Shown: in pieces, positions 34,058 through 44,823 of the stretch | How positions within the stretch are numbered: position 1 is the first letter of the stretch | How the letters are laid out: each line of letters begins with the position of its first letter | Assembly (NCBI RefSeq): GCF_014207955.1 | Contig: NZ_JACHLK010000003.1 | Location: forward strand, 558,001-622,000 | Direction: 5' to 3' | DNA length: 64,000 nt | DNA from: Acidovorax soli | GTDB taxonomy: Bacteria > Pseudomonadota > Gammaproteobacteria > Burkholderiales > Burkholderiaceae_C | Translations under genes and position numbers: made by a program | The notes under the pieces: model-generated | Databases searched by the model: none | Seen by the model: the letters and a program-made list of their open reading frames with translations, nothing else | What the model was told of the DNA's origin: nothing

Positions 34058-34314
34058 CGCGTTTACCTTGAAATATTCTCGGAATGTCTTGCCTGCCGGG
34101 CCATGGGCCTTGGCCACCTTCGGCCATGCCCACCACCCCCTTTTCGAACCCACCATGGACTGAACAACGGTGCCTAAAGCTCGACCCGAGCAAATCGTAT
34201 CAGGTTGTAAACAAAATATGTAGAGGGTTCTCCTCAGACGGGCGCCCGGGGGAGTTCCCGCACGCTCCACCGGTTCAATCCACCCGCGGGACAATGGGGC
34301 CGCCTGCGCTTGCC

Positions 34315-35889
<1,575 letters not shown>

Positions 35890-35895
35890 GTCGCC

Positions 35896-37086
35896 TTATT
35901 CCAGCGCCGAAGCTGGCCCGAAGAACTCGAAGCGCGACTGCGCATCGGGCACGCCCCAATCGCGCAGGCCGCGGCGCACCTGCTGCATGAAGGGCTTGGG
36001 CCCGAGGAAATAGGCGTCCACGTCGCGCGTGCCGCCGGGCAGCCAGCGCTGCAGCAGGTCCAGGCCGAGCCGGCCCACGGCATGCGGCAGGCCGGGCGCG
36101 CCCTGGGTCACCTCGTCGTAGCAGTAGTAGCGCTGCAGCAGCCCCGGGTGGCGCGCGGCGGCCTCGTCAATGTGCTCGCGGAAGGCATGCACCGCGCCGT
36201 TGCGCGCGCAGTGGATGAAGGTCACCGGGCGCTTCGCGGCCAGCGCCTGCTCCAGCAAGGCCAGCGTGGGCGTGATGCCCACGCCGCCGCTGATCAGCAC
36301 CACCGGGCGCTCGCCCTCGGCCAGCACGAAGCCGCCCGACGGGGGCAGCAGTTGCAGGGTGTCGCCTTCGTGCACCTGGTCGTGCAGGTGGTTCGATGCC
36401 ACGCCGCCCGGCTCGCGCTTGACGCTGATGCGGTAGCTCTGCCCGTTGGGCGCGGCCGAGAGCGAATAGTTGCGCCGGATGTCCTTGCCCTGAGCCACCA
36501 GGCACAGCCCGATGTACTGGCCCGGCGCAAAGTCCATGAGTGCACCGCCATCGGCCGGCACCAGGTGGAAGGAGGTGATCTCTGCGCTCTCGCGCACCTT
36601 GCGCTGCACCGTGAAGGCGCGCTGCCCGCGCCAGCCGCCGGGTGCCGCGGCCTGCGCGTCGTAGCGTGTGCGCTCGGCGCCGATCAGGATGTCGGCCAGT
36701 TGCCCGTAGGCGGCGGTCCAGGCATCCATCACCGCGTCGGTCGCCACCTCGGCGCCCAGCACGTCGCGGATGGCGCGCAGCAGGCAGCGGCCGACGATGG
36801 GGTAGTGCTCGGGCAGCACCTGCAGCGCGACATGCTTGTTCACGATCTGCGTGGCCAGCGGGCCCATGGCCTCCAGGCGGTCGATGTGCTTGGCGTACAT
36901 CAGCATCCCATTGGCCAGCGCACGCGGCTGGTCGCCCTTGGCCTGGTGGGTTTCGTTGAAGAAGGGTCGCACTTCGGGGTGCTCGTCCAGCAGCATCTTG
37001 TAGAAGTAGGTCGTGAGCGCCTCGCCCCCTTGTTCGAGCAGGGGCACGGTGGAGGAGACGATGGCGCGTTGGGAAGCAGTGAGCAT
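35896..37086 (-). CDS. hmp: Flavohemoprotein, nitric oxide dioxygenase
   Basis: 396 residues, the family length. Globin domain (1-140) with proximal His85 (VNKHVALQV) and Tyr29 (FYKML), FAD-binding domain with RNYSLSAAPNG, and NAD domain with VLISGGVGITPTLALLEQA. It oxidises NO to nitrate with O2 and NADH. Expression is likely sigma-54/NorR-dependent (see 37130-37242). Convergent with norR, only 6 nt between the stops. Confidence 0.96.
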   Translation of the reverse strand: MLTASQRAIVSSTVPLLEQGGEALTTYFYKMLLDEHPEVRPFFNETHQAKGDQPRALANGMLMYAKHIDRLEAMGPLATQIVNKHVALQVLPEHYPIVGRCLLRAIRDVLGAEVATDAVMDAWTAAYGQLADILIGAERTRYDAQAAAPGGWRGQRAFTVQRKVRESAEITSFHLVPADGGALMDFAPGQYIGLCLVAQGKDIRRNYSLSAAPNGQSYRISVKREPGGVASNHLHDQVHEGDTLQLLPPSGGFVLAEGERPVVLISGGVGITPTLALLEQALAAKRPVTFIHCARNGAVHAFREHIDEAAARHPGLLQRYYCYDEVTQGAPGLPHAVGRLGLDLLQRWLPGGTRDVDAYFLGPKPFMQQVRRGLRDWGVPDAQSRFEFFGPASALE

Positions 37087-37129
37087 GGCAGGTGACGCAA
37101 AGGGGTCGAGTGGATGAGGCCTTGATCAG

Positions 37130-37146
37130 TGCAACCGCCGTGCCGG
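37130..37146 (-). promoter_or_regulatory. Sigma-54 promoter of hmp
   Basis: On the minus strand CCGGCACGGCGGTTGCA: GG (37144-37143) and GC (37132-37131) separated by exactly 10 nt, with flanking GGCACG and TTGCA matching the -24/-12 consensus. Lies 44-60 nt upstream of the hmp start. Confidence 0.85.
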
Positions 37147-37162
37147 CCCACGCGGCCTTTTG

Positions 37163-37175
37163 AATCAATGACTTG
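37163..37175. promoter_or_regulatory. IHF site between promoter and NorR sites
   Basis: AATCAATGACTTG fits WATCAA-N4-TTR exactly and lies between the sigma-54 promoter and the NorR sites, where DNA bending by IHF is expected. Confidence 0.7.
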
Positions 37176-37187
37176 AATCAATACCAT

Positions 37188-37242
37188 GTCAGAACGACCA
37201 CATCTACATCGAGTCGTTTTGACTCGTTAAAGTCAAAACGAC
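37188..37242. promoter_or_regulatory. Three NorR enhancer sites (GT-N7-AC)
   Basis: GTCAGAACGAC (37188-37198), GTCGTTTTGAC (37213-37223) and GTCAAAACGAC (37232-37242). The last two form a perfect 14-bp inverted repeat (37211-37224 with 37231-37244). Three sites match the known number at E. coli norV. Confidence 0.85.
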
Positions 37243-37365
37243 TCACCTCCAGAGCGGGTGTATTTCCACGGGAGCCGATGGGCTTTTCCATGCCGGACGT
37301 ATGCTCGCGCTCTATCGCCGGCCCGGCCGGACGACGGCACGATCAAGCGAGCAAGCAACCCATCC

Positions 37366-37644
37366 ATGAAGACATTCCTGACCCGAGAGGAACGGATCTC
37401 CCAACGCCTGGCCCGTAAGGTCCGCAAGCTGGAGCGCCGGCTGGCCCGCCTGGATCCGAAGCGCGATGCCGCGCTGCGCACGCAGCTGCAGCAGGAGATG
37501 GACCTCGCCCGCCTGGCGCTGGATTTGCAGGTTGGGTTCGTGGGCGAACCGCCCGTGCGCGAGACCTCACGCACCCTGGTCGTGGCCGCCCTGCTCGGGC
37601 TGGCGGTGCTCACAGGCCTCTTCCTCTTCAGCCGCACCCCATGA
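37366..37644 (+). CDS. Small C-terminally membrane-anchored protein (92 aa)
   Basis: MKTFLTREERISQRLARKVR begins a charged coiled-coil-like helix, and LVVAALLGLAVLTGLFLF near the C-terminus is a tail anchor. The stop overlaps the AadA-like start by 4 nt. Function unknown; DUF-type accessory to the nucleotidyltransferase is only positional. Confidence 0.65.
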   Translation: MKTFLTREERISQRLARKVRKLERRLARLDPKRDAALRTQLQQEMDLARLALDLQVGFVGEPPVRETSRTLVVAALLGLAVLTGLFLFSRTP

Positions 37645-38453
37645 CGGGACTGGCAGCCACCCCGGCCGGCATCGCCCCGCAGCTCGCGGGCGTGCGCGGC
37701 ATGCTGGTGCACCACCTGGGCGAGGGCTTGCGAGCGATCCACCTGTATGGCTCGGCGGCGCACGGCGGTCTCCAGCCCCGCAGCGACATCGACCTCATGG
37801 TGACCGTGGACAGGCCCCTGACCAACGCAACGCGCGAGGCGCTGATGCGCGCGCTGCCGGCCCATTCGGCCCCACCGGGCAGCACGGGCTCCCGCCTGCG
37901 CGCACTTGAGGTGACGGTGGTGGCGCTCGGCGAAATCCAGCCCTGGCGCTACCCTGCCCGGCGCGAGATGCAGTTTGGCGAATGGCTGCGCGACGACATC
38001 GTGGCCGGCCGCTTCGAGCCCGCGATGGTGGACCCCGACCTGGCCATTTTGCTCACCCAGTTGCGGCTGCACAGCCTGGTCTTGCTGGGCCCAACCGCGG
38101 TGGACCTGTTTCCCCCCGTGCCCGCCAGCGACCTGCGCCGTGCGCTGGCCGACACCATCGCGCAATGGAATGCGCCGCCCGACTGGCAGGGCGAAGAGGC
38201 CCCCATCCTGCTGGCGCTGGCGCGCATCTGGTACAGCGCCAGCACCGGCGCGATCACCTCCAAGCACGCAGCCGCCGCCTGGGCCGCCGAGCGCATGCCG
38301 GTGGAGCACGCCGCCATCCTGCAGCGCGCGGCGCAGGCCTACCTGGGTGGTGGTGAGGACGATGGGCTGGCCGCCATGCCCGGCGCGGTGGCCGCCACCG
38401 TCCACTGGTGCAAGCAGCGCATCACACCGCTGCTTGCAACGGCTCAGGACTGA
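37641..38453 (+). CDS. AadA-type aminoglycoside nucleotidyltransferase
   Basis: 270 residues. Strong resemblance to ANT(3'')-Ia along the whole length: IHLYGSAAHGGLQPRSDIDLMVTV (G37-S38, D49/D51 metal ligands), EVTVVALGEIQPWRYPARRE, QFGEWLRDDIVAGRFEPAMVDPDLAILLTQ, and LALARIWYSASTGAITSKHAAAAWA. These enzymes adenylylate streptomycin and spectinomycin. No integron attC or transposase flanks it, so it looks intrinsic. Substrate is inferred. Confidence 0.85.
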   Translation: MTGLAATPAGIAPQLAGVRGMLVHHLGEGLRAIHLYGSAAHGGLQPRSDIDLMVTVDRPLTNATREALMRALPAHSAPPGSTGSRLRALEVTVVALGEIQPWRYPARREMQFGEWLRDDIVAGRFEPAMVDPDLAILLTQLRLHSLVLLGPTAVDLFPPVPASDLRRALADTIAQWNAPPDWQGEEAPILLALARIWYSASTGAITSKHAAAAWAAERMPVEHAAILQRAAQAYLGGGEDDGLAAMPGAVAATVHWCKQRITPLLATAQD

Positions 38454-39352
38454 GCCGGGCCTTCACGCCAGCGCAACGCCTCGATCACCAGGGCCAGCGC
38501 AGGCGCGATCTGCCGCCGGTTGGCGTAGTACAGGTGGTAGGGCGAGAAGCTCGGCCACCAGTCCTGCAGCACCGGTACCAGCCGGCCCTGCTCGGCGTGC
38601 GGCTGCACCAGCTCCAGGGGCACGTAGCAGAAGCCCAGGCCGTCGAGCGCGGCCTGCAGCATCAGCGGCGTGGTGTTGAAAACGGTTTGCCCCTGCACGC
38701 GCACGGCCAGGCTCTGCCCGTCCTTCTCGAAATCCCAGGCATACAGGCCGCCGTGGGTGGGCAGGCGCAGGTTCACGCACTGGTGGTCGGTCAGGTCGTG
38801 CGGGGTGGCAGGCAGTGCCCTGCCCGCCAGGTAGGCCGGCGATGCGGCCACCGCCATGCGCAGCGGGGGACCGATGCGCACGGCCACCATGTCCTTGTCC
38901 ACCCGGTCGCCCACGCGCACGCCCGCGTCGAAGCGCTGCGAGGCGATGTCGGTGAAGGCGTAGTCCACGCTGAACTCGATGCGGATGTCGGGGTACTCCT
39001 TGAGCAGCGGGTGCAGCCGCGGCCAGAGCACGGTGGCGATGGCGTGGTCGTGCGCGGTGATGCGCACGGTGCCCGCCGGCTTGTCGCGCAGGGCGCTGAG
39101 CGCACCCAGCTCGGCCTCGATCTCCTGCAGGCGCGGTGCCAGCGTGGCCAGCAGGCGGGCCCCGGCCTCGGTGGTGGAGACGCTGCGCGTGGTGCGGGTG
39201 AGCAGGCGCACGCCCAGGCGCGCCTCCAGCGCCAGCATGGCGTGGCTCAGGGCCGAGCGCGACAGGCCCAGTTGCGCGGCAGCCCGGGTGAAGCTGCGCT
39301 CGCGCGCCACCACCACGAAGGCCTGCAGGTCGTTGAGGTTCTCTCGGGACAT
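38444..39352 (-). CDS. LysR family regulator (redox-cluster left)
   Basis: 302 residues from MSRENLNDLQAFVVVARERS (39352). HTH residues 1-60 (RSFTRAAAQLGLSRSALSHAM), effector domain after 90. Divergent from the cupin gene with about 100 nt between, typical for its target. Closely similar to the LysR at 44824 (same RERSFTRAAA.LGLS.SALSHA and LLTRTTRSV..TEAG). Overlaps the end of the nucleotidyltransferase by 10 nt in convergent orientation. Confidence 0.9.
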   Translation of the reverse strand: MSRENLNDLQAFVVVARERSFTRAAAQLGLSRSALSHAMLALEARLGVRLLTRTTRSVSTTEAGARLLATLAPRLQEIEAELGALSALRDKPAGTVRITAHDHAIATVLWPRLHPLLKEYPDIRIEFSVDYAFTDIASQRFDAGVRVGDRVDKDMVAVRIGPPLRMAVAASPAYLAGRALPATPHDLTDHQCVNLRLPTHGGLYAWDFEKDGQSLAVRVQGQTVFNTTPLMLQAALDGLGFCYVPLELVQPHAEQGRLVPVLQDWWPSFSPYHLYYANRRQIAPALALVIEALRWREGPAQS

Positions 39353-39456
39353 TGGTGAATTGGCTGCACAGGTGTGTGCCGATTTTCCCATCTTCTCAAC
39401 CAAAGCAGCGCTGCCTACAGTGACTGCACCACCCTGCTTTCCCTCCCGAATCCTCC

Positions 39457-39951
39457 ATGCACACCACCCTCATGCAAACCGCCGTGGCACTGGCCGTGGC
39501 CCAGGCCGGCACCGCCATGGCCGCAGACAACGCCGCTGCGGCGGCCAGCACCCAGCAGATCACGCGCGCAGGCACCCAGGCATCGGCCGCGGGGCCCGAG
39601 ACCTTCTTCACCGGCCGCGTGCGGGTCGATCCCGTCTGGCCCGCCGACAAAGGCATCAGCGCCTCGGGCGCCCACGTCACCTTCGAGCCCGGCGCCCGTT
39701 CCGCCTGGCACACGCACCCCGCAGGCCAGCGGCTGGTGGTGGTGTCGGGTGTGGGCCGCACCCAGCAATGGGGCCAGCCGGTGCAGGAGATCCGCCCTGG
39801 CGACGTGGTCTGGTGCCCGCCAGGGGTCAAGCACTGGCATGGCGCCGCACCCGGCACCGCCATGACCCACCTGGCCGTGACCGGCACGGTGGATGGCAAG
39901 AACGTCGAATGGATGGAGAAGGTCAGCGATGAACAGTACAACGCACGTTGA
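39457..39951 (+). CDS. Secreted cupin protein
   Basis: 164 residues, signal peptide ([22 protein letters not shown]), then a cupin: [21 protein letters not shown] (His-His-Gln motif 1) and [15 protein letters not shown] (motif 2 His). Metal ligands are complete. Such cupins pair with carboxymuconolactone decarboxylase-like proteins in LysR-controlled clusters. Overlaps the next gene by 23 nt. Confidence 0.85.
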   Translation: MHTTLMQTAVALAVAQAGTAMAADNAAAAASTQQITRAGTQASAAGPETFFTGRVRVDPVWPADKGISASGAHVTFEPGARSAWHTHPAGQRLVVVSGVGRTQQWGQPVQEIRPGDVVWCPPGVKHWHGAAPGTAMTHLAVTGTVDGKNVEWMEKVSDEQYNAR

Positions 39952-40681
39952 ACGCCGAACCGCCATGGCCGCCGGCCTGGTGGCAGCCTTGTCAATGGTG
40001 GCGGCTCCGGCCCTGGCTGCGGATGCACCACCTGCCGCAGACAGCCCCCTCGCACCGCGCCAGCAGGCCATCGTGCCCATCGCGGCGTTTGCGGCGGCGG
40101 GCGACATCGCCCGCCTGTCCACGGCACTGGGCCAGGGCCTGGATGCCGGGCTCACGGTGAGCGAGGTGCGCGAGGTGCTGGTGCAGCTGTATGCCTACGC
40201 GGGCTTTCCGCGCAGCCTGAACGCGCTGGGCGAGTTCATGAAGGTGCTGGAGGCGCGCCGCCAGCGCGGCATCCAGGATGCACCGGGCCGCGCCCCGGGC
40301 CGCCCCATCCCCCAGGGCGATGCCCTGCTGGCGGCCGGCACGGCCAACCAGACGCGCCTGTCGGGCGCGCCCGTCAAAGGTCCGCTGTTCGACTTCGCCC
40401 CCGCCATCGACACCTACCTCAAGACCCATTTGTTCGGCGACATCTTCGAGCGCGACAACCTGGACTGGCCCAGCCGGGAAATCGCCACGGTGGGCATGCT
40501 CTCGGCGCTGCCGGGTGCCGAATCGCAGCTGCAGTCGCACATGCGCATCAGCATGAACGTGGGCCTGGCGCCCGGCCAGCTGCGGCATCTGGTGCAGGTG
40601 CTGGGCGAGCGCGTGGATGCCGCGCATGCGGCACGCGCCGACGCGGCACTGGCGCGGGCCCTGGCAGCGCGCGCTGGCTAG
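39929..40681 (+). CDS. Carboxymuconolactone decarboxylase-like (AhpD-fold) secreted protein
   Basis: 250 residues from [20 protein letters not shown], signal-like N-terminus with ALAADAPP cleavage. Two CMD repeats: [21 protein letters not shown] and [22 protein letters not shown]. The CxxC of AhpD peroxidases is absent, so a true decarboxylase- or binding-type role fits better. Co-transcribed with the cupin. Biological substrate unknown. Confidence 0.8.
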   Translation: MNSTTHVERRTAMAAGLVAALSMVAAPALAADAPPAADSPLAPRQQAIVPIAAFAAAGDIARLSTALGQGLDAGLTVSEVREVLVQLYAYAGFPRSLNALGEFMKVLEARRQRGIQDAPGRAPGRPIPQGDALLAAGTANQTRLSGAPVKGPLFDFAPAIDTYLKTHLFGDIFERDNLDWPSREIATVGMLSALPGAESQLQSHMRISMNVGLAPGQLRHLVQVLGERVDAAHAARADAALARALAARAG

Positions 40682-40819
40682 GAATGCAACTGCGTTTCAT
40701 GAGCCCCGCTCATGAAGGCATGCGCGGCAGGGGGCCCTGAACGGCCCGCCAAGTCCTTACGATGGTTTGCCCAGGGCGCGCCGCGCGCCCTTTGTTCAAC
40801 ACCACGCAAGACCCACCCC

Positions 40820-41881
40820 ATGCAAACCATTGGCTATGCCGCCGACGGCGCCAGCGCGCCGCTCAAGCCCTATTCCTTCCAACGCCGGGGCCTGCGCCCT
40901 GACGATGTGGCGATGGAGATCCTGTACAGCGGGGTCTGCCATTCCGACCTGCACCAGGCCCGCAACGACTGGAGCGAGTGGGGCCCTACCCGCTACCCTG
41001 TGGTGCCCGGGCACGAGATCATCGGCCGGGTCACCGCCGTGGGCAGCGCCGTCACCCGCCACCGCGTGGGTGACGCGGTGGCCGTGGGCTGCATGGTCGA
41101 CTCCTGCCTGGCCTGCGACCAGTGCCGGGCCGGTGAAGAGCAGTTCTGCCGCGAGGGCATGACGGCCACCTACAACGGCCGCGACCGCGTCACCGGCGAC
41201 ACCACCTATGGGGGCTATTCCAAGCACCTGGTGGTGCGCCAGGAGTTCGCGCTGTCGGTCCCCGAGGGGCTGGACCTGGCCCGCGCCGCGCCGCTGCTGT
41301 GCGCGGGCATCACCACCTACTCGCCGCTGCGCACCTGGGGCGTGGGCCCCGGCAGCCGCGTGGCCGTGGTGGGCCTGGGCGGACTGGGGCACATGGCCGT
41401 CAAGCTGGCGGCCGGCCTGGGCGCGCAGGTCACCGTGATCAGCCGCAGCGCACGCAATGCCGCCGAGGCCAAGGCCCTGGGTGCGGACAGCGTGCTGGTG
41501 TCTGGCGACAGCGCCGCCATGGCGACCCAGGCCTCGGCGTTCGACCTGATCATCGACACCATCCCGGTGCAGCACGATGTGACGCCTTACATGCACCTGC
41601 TGGACGTGGACGGCACCCTGGTGCTGGTGGGCCAGATCGGCGCGCTCGACCCCACGACCTCGGCCCCCATGGTGTTCGGGCGCCGGCGCATCGCGGGCTC
41701 GCCCATCGGCGGTATTGCACAGACGCAGGAGATGCTCGATTTCTGCGCGCGCAAGAACATCCTGCCCGAGTGCGAGGTCATCCGCATGGACCAGATCAAC
41801 GAGGCCTTCGAGCGCATGCAGCGCTCGGACGTGCGCTACCGCTTCGTGATCGACATGGCCTCGCTGTCCATGCCTGCGTGA
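40820..41881 (+). CDS. Zinc-dependent alcohol dehydrogenase (YahK/CAD-like)
   Basis: 353 residues from MQTIGYAADGASAPLKPYSF. Catalytic zinc set GVCHSDLH and PGHEIIGRV, structural zinc CLACDQCRAGEEQFC, and Rossmann GLGGLGHMAVKLAAGLG. This is the NADPH-dependent aldehyde reductase (YahK/AdhA) branch. It is preceded by its own 138-nt gap but shares orientation with the cupin genes. Confidence 0.9.
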   Translation: MQTIGYAADGASAPLKPYSFQRRGLRPDDVAMEILYSGVCHSDLHQARNDWSEWGPTRYPVVPGHEIIGRVTAVGSAVTRHRVGDAVAVGCMVDSCLACDQCRAGEEQFCREGMTATYNGRDRVTGDTTYGGYSKHLVVRQEFALSVPEGLDLARAAPLLCAGITTYSPLRTWGVGPGSRVAVVGLGGLGHMAVKLAAGLGAQVTVISRSARNAAEAKALGADSVLVSGDSAAMATQASAFDLIIDTIPVQHDVTPYMHLLDVDGTLVLVGQIGALDPTTSAPMVFGRRRIAGSPIGGIAQTQEMLDFCARKNILPECEVIRMDQINEAFERMQRSDVRYRFVIDMASLSMPA

Positions 41882-41882
41882 C

Positions 41883-41917
41883 AGGGGAAAGGCGCCGGCA
41901 CTCCGGCGCCTTCCCCT
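41883..41917. terminator. Bidirectional terminator-like hairpin
   Basis: AGGGGAA(A)GGCGCCGG and CCGGCGCCTTCCCCT arms with a CACT loop, between the convergent alcohol dehydrogenase and iorB stops. Purine/pyrimidine-rich stem base could serve both directions. Confidence 0.7.
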
Positions 41918-41921
41918 GACC

Positions 41922-44201
41922 TCAGGCCACGCTGCGGATGGGGAGCGCCCGGATGCGCTTGCCCGTGGCCGCAAAGATCGCGTTGCACAGCGCGGGCGCG
42001 ATGGGCGGCACCGGTGGCTCCCCCACCCCGCCCGCAGGCACGCCATGGTCGTCGTTGACCAGGTGGGTGCGTATCACCCGGGGCGAGGCATGGTGGCGCA
42101 GCACCTCGTAGTCGTGGAAGTTGCTCTGCACCGCCCGCCCCTGGGCAAAGGTGATCTCGCCCACGAGCGCCAGGCCCAGGCCCATGACCACACCGCCTTC
42201 GAGCTGCGCACGGATGCGCTCGGGGTTGACCTGGGGACCGCAGTCGATGGCGATGTCCACCGCATGCACCGTGACCGCGCCCTTGTCGTCCACGGCCACA
42301 TGCACGACGGCGGCGGTGTAGCTCAGAAAGCTGTAGGCGAACGCCAGCCCCAGGCCCTGCCCCGGGGGCAGCTTGCGGCCCCAGCCGGCGCCCTGTGTGG
42401 CGGCTTCGAGCACATCGCGCATGCGGCCCATGTCGACCGGGTAGACCTCGGGCGACTCCGAGTAGTTGAAGCTGTCGGACAGGGCCGTCGGCAGGATCTT
42501 GCGGCGCGGCCCGATCAGGTCCAGGGCAAAGCGCCGCGGGTCCGTGCCCGCCCGGTGGGCCAGCTCGTCGATGAAGCTCTGCACCGCGAAGGCGTGCGGA
42601 ATGTTCGACACCGAGCGGAACCAGCCGATGCGCGTGTGCGCATCGACCTCGGCGCCCTCGATGCGCACGTGGGGGATGGCGAACGGCACGTTGATGGCCG
42701 ACATGCCCATCTCGAACGCCGCCGGCCCCTTGCCGCCGAAGAGGGTGGTGATGGAGGGCGCGGCGGAGCGGTGCAGCCAGGCCTGGGGCATGCCCCGGGC
42801 ATCGGTCGCGGCCTCCAGGCGCTCCACCGACACGGTGTGGAAGTAGTCGTGGCGGATGTCGTCGTCGCGCGTCCATACCAGCTTGACCGGGGTGCCGGGC
42901 ATCTCGCGCGCCACCAGCACCGCCTCGGCCACGTAGTCGGGCTTGGACTTGCGGCCAAAGCCGCCGCCCAGCAGCATCACGTGCAGCTGCACCTGTTCCG
43001 GCTTGATGCCCAGCACCCCCGCCACGCTGGCCACGCCGGCCTGCGGGTTCTGGATCGAGGCCCAGACCTCGCACCGCCCTGGGTGGACGACCGCGGTGGC
43101 CACGGGCGGCTCCATGCTGGCATGGGCCAGGTGCGGCAGGTAGTACTCGGCCGCCAGCTTGCGGTTTGCGGGCGCGGCCTGCAGGGCAGCGGCCGCATCG
43201 CCATCGCTGCGCAGGGCCTTGGCCGGCGCGCGCACCAGGGATTCGAGTTGTTTTCGGTACTCGGCAGAGTCGTAGCCGGCGTGGGGGCCGTCGTCCCACT
43301 CGGCCGCGAGTGCCATACGGCCCTGCATGGCGGCCCAGGTGGTGCAGCCCACGACCGCAATGCCCCCGAGCGGCTGGAAGTTGGGCGCCCCCTTCAGCGC
43401 CGGCAGCTCCACCAGCCGCAGCACGCCCGGCACGGCCAGCGCCTTGTCGCGCTGCGCTTGCCGGAGCGTGCCGCCCAGCACCGGCGGGCGGGCGACCACG
43501 GCATAGACCATGCCGGGCAGGCGCACGTCCATGCCGTACACGGCCTTGCCCTGGCCGATGTCGGCCAGGTCCACGGCACGCACCCGGCCCTTGCCGATGT
43601 AGCGGAACTGGGCCGGTGCCTTGAGCCGGAGCGCACTGCCCTGCGGCACGGGCACCGCTGCGGCGGCGGCCGACAGCTCCCCGTACCCCAGGCTGCGGCC
43701 CGTGGGCACATGCAGCACGCGGTGCTGCTCTGCCCGCACCTCGCCCACCGGCACGGCCCAGCGCGCGGCTGCGGCGGTCTCCAGCATCTGCCGCATGGCG
43801 GCACCGACGCGGCGCATGGGCATCAGGAAGTGGCGCACGCTGCGCGAGCCATCGACGTTCTGGTTGCCGTAGCGGGCCTCGTCGGCATCGGCCTGGACGA
43901 CGCGGACCTGCTCCCACAACGCCTCCATCTCGTCGGCCACCACCATGGGCAGGCTGGTGCGCACACCCGTGCCCATCTCGGCGCGGTGGGCCACGATGGT
44001 GACGAGCCCGTCGGCGGCGATGGAGACGAACACCAGCGGGGCGTCCACCGTGGCGCCGGGCATGGATTCGGCGCCGTACTTCTTCGCGCCCTGGGCCCAG
44101 ACCTCGCCGCTGCCGGACACGGCCAGCACCAGGCCGCCCACGGCGGCACGCAGCAGCGAGCGGCGGTCCATGGACAGGGGCGGTGTAGCGGCGGCGCTCA
44201 T
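41922..44201 (-). CDS. iorB: Isoquinoline 1-oxidoreductase-type molybdopterin subunit
   Basis: 759 residues. Tat-type signal [20 protein letters not shown], then a xanthine dehydrogenase-family large subunit: [72 protein letters not shown] and C-terminal [20 protein letters not shown]. Oxidises N-heterocycles or aldehydes in the periplasm. Start overlaps the iorA stop by 4 nt. A likely electron-accepting cytochrome is not adjacent. Confidence 0.9.
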   Translation of the reverse strand: MSAAATPPLSMDRRSLLRAAVGGLVLAVSGSGEVWAQGAKKYGAESMPGATVDAPLVFVSIAADGLVTIVAHRAEMGTGVRTSLPMVVADEMEALWEQVRVVQADADEARYGNQNVDGSRSVRHFLMPMRRVGAAMRQMLETAAAARWAVPVGEVRAEQHRVLHVPTGRSLGYGELSAAAAAVPVPQGSALRLKAPAQFRYIGKGRVRAVDLADIGQGKAVYGMDVRLPGMVYAVVARPPVLGGTLRQAQRDKALAVPGVLRLVELPALKGAPNFQPLGGIAVVGCTTWAAMQGRMALAAEWDDGPHAGYDSAEYRKQLESLVRAPAKALRSDGDAAAALQAAPANRKLAAEYYLPHLAHASMEPPVATAVVHPGRCEVWASIQNPQAGVASVAGVLGIKPEQVQLHVMLLGGGFGRKSKPDYVAEAVLVAREMPGTPVKLVWTRDDDIRHDYFHTVSVERLEAATDARGMPQAWLHRSAAPSITTLFGGKGPAAFEMGMSAINVPFAIPHVRIEGAEVDAHTRIGWFRSVSNIPHAFAVQSFIDELAHRAGTDPRRFALDLIGPRRKILPTALSDSFNYSESPEVYPVDMGRMRDVLEAATQGAGWGRKLPPGQGLGLAFAYSFLSYTAAVVHVAVDDKGAVTVHAVDIAIDCGPQVNPERIRAQLEGGVVMGLGLALVGEITFAQGRAVQSNFHDYEVLRHHASPRVIRTHLVNDDHGVPAGGVGEPPVPPIAPALCNAIFAATGKRIRALPIRSVA

Positions 44202-44668
44202 TGCGCAGCTCCAGGCAGCCGGCCGGAGGCCAGCTTCACGGCCGCACGGATGCGCGGGTAGGTGCCACAGCGGCAGATGTTGCCCGACATGGCTTCGTCG
44301 ATCTGCTGCTCCGAGGGCCGGGGCGTGGCCTTGAGCAATCCCACGGCAGCCATGATCTGCCCCGCCTGGCAGTAGCCGCATTGCGCCACGCCCAGCTCCT
44401 CCCATGCCTTCTGCACCACCTGGCCCACGCGGTCGGCGTGCATGGCCTCGATGGTGGTGACCGCCAGGCCTGCGGCGGCCGAGGTGGGCGTGATGCACGA
44501 GCGGATGGGGCTGCCATCCAGGTGCACGGTGCAGGCGCCGCACATCGCCATGCCGCAACCGAACTTGGTGCCGGTCATGCCGAGTTCGTCACGCAGCACC
44601 CAGAGGATGGGCGTGTCGTCGCCGGAACTCACGGCCTGCAATCGGCCGTTCACATTGAGGGTTGTCAT
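44198..44668 (-). CDS. iorA: Isoquinoline 1-oxidoreductase-type [2Fe-2S] subunit
   Basis: 156 residues from MTTLNVNGRLQAVSSGDDTP. First cluster ligands FGCGMAMCGACTVHLDG (C38, C43, C46) and SCITP (C58), second cluster CGYCQAGQIM and CRCGTYPRI. Passes electrons from the molybdenum subunit. Divergent from LysR at 44824 (155 nt between), which probably regulates it. Confidence 0.92.
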   Translation of the reverse strand: MTTLNVNGRLQAVSSGDDTPILWVLRDELGMTGTKFGCGMAMCGACTVHLDGSPIRSCITPTSAAAGLAVTTIEAMHADRVGQVVQKAWEELGVAQCGYCQAGQIMAAVGLLKATPRPSEQQIDEAMSGNICRCGTYPRIRAAVKLASGRLPGAAQ

Positions 44669-44823
44669 CGGGGAACCTCCAGGATGTTTCCTGTGCTCGC
44701 AGGCACATCCAACCAAGGTTAGTGCGGCAATCGGGCTGCGCCACGGGCATTGCCGCATGCGCCTATGAATTCGATTCATCAATCCCGGTAGCATCATGGC
44801 AGGCCCAGCCCCGAGGACCACCG

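Noticed and set aside
42045..44261. 738-residue plus-strand frame opposite iorB
   Set aside because: Shadow of a well-supported molybdenum subunit; no motif, and His/Gly/Arg-rich composition typical of reverse-complement GC-rich coding DNA.
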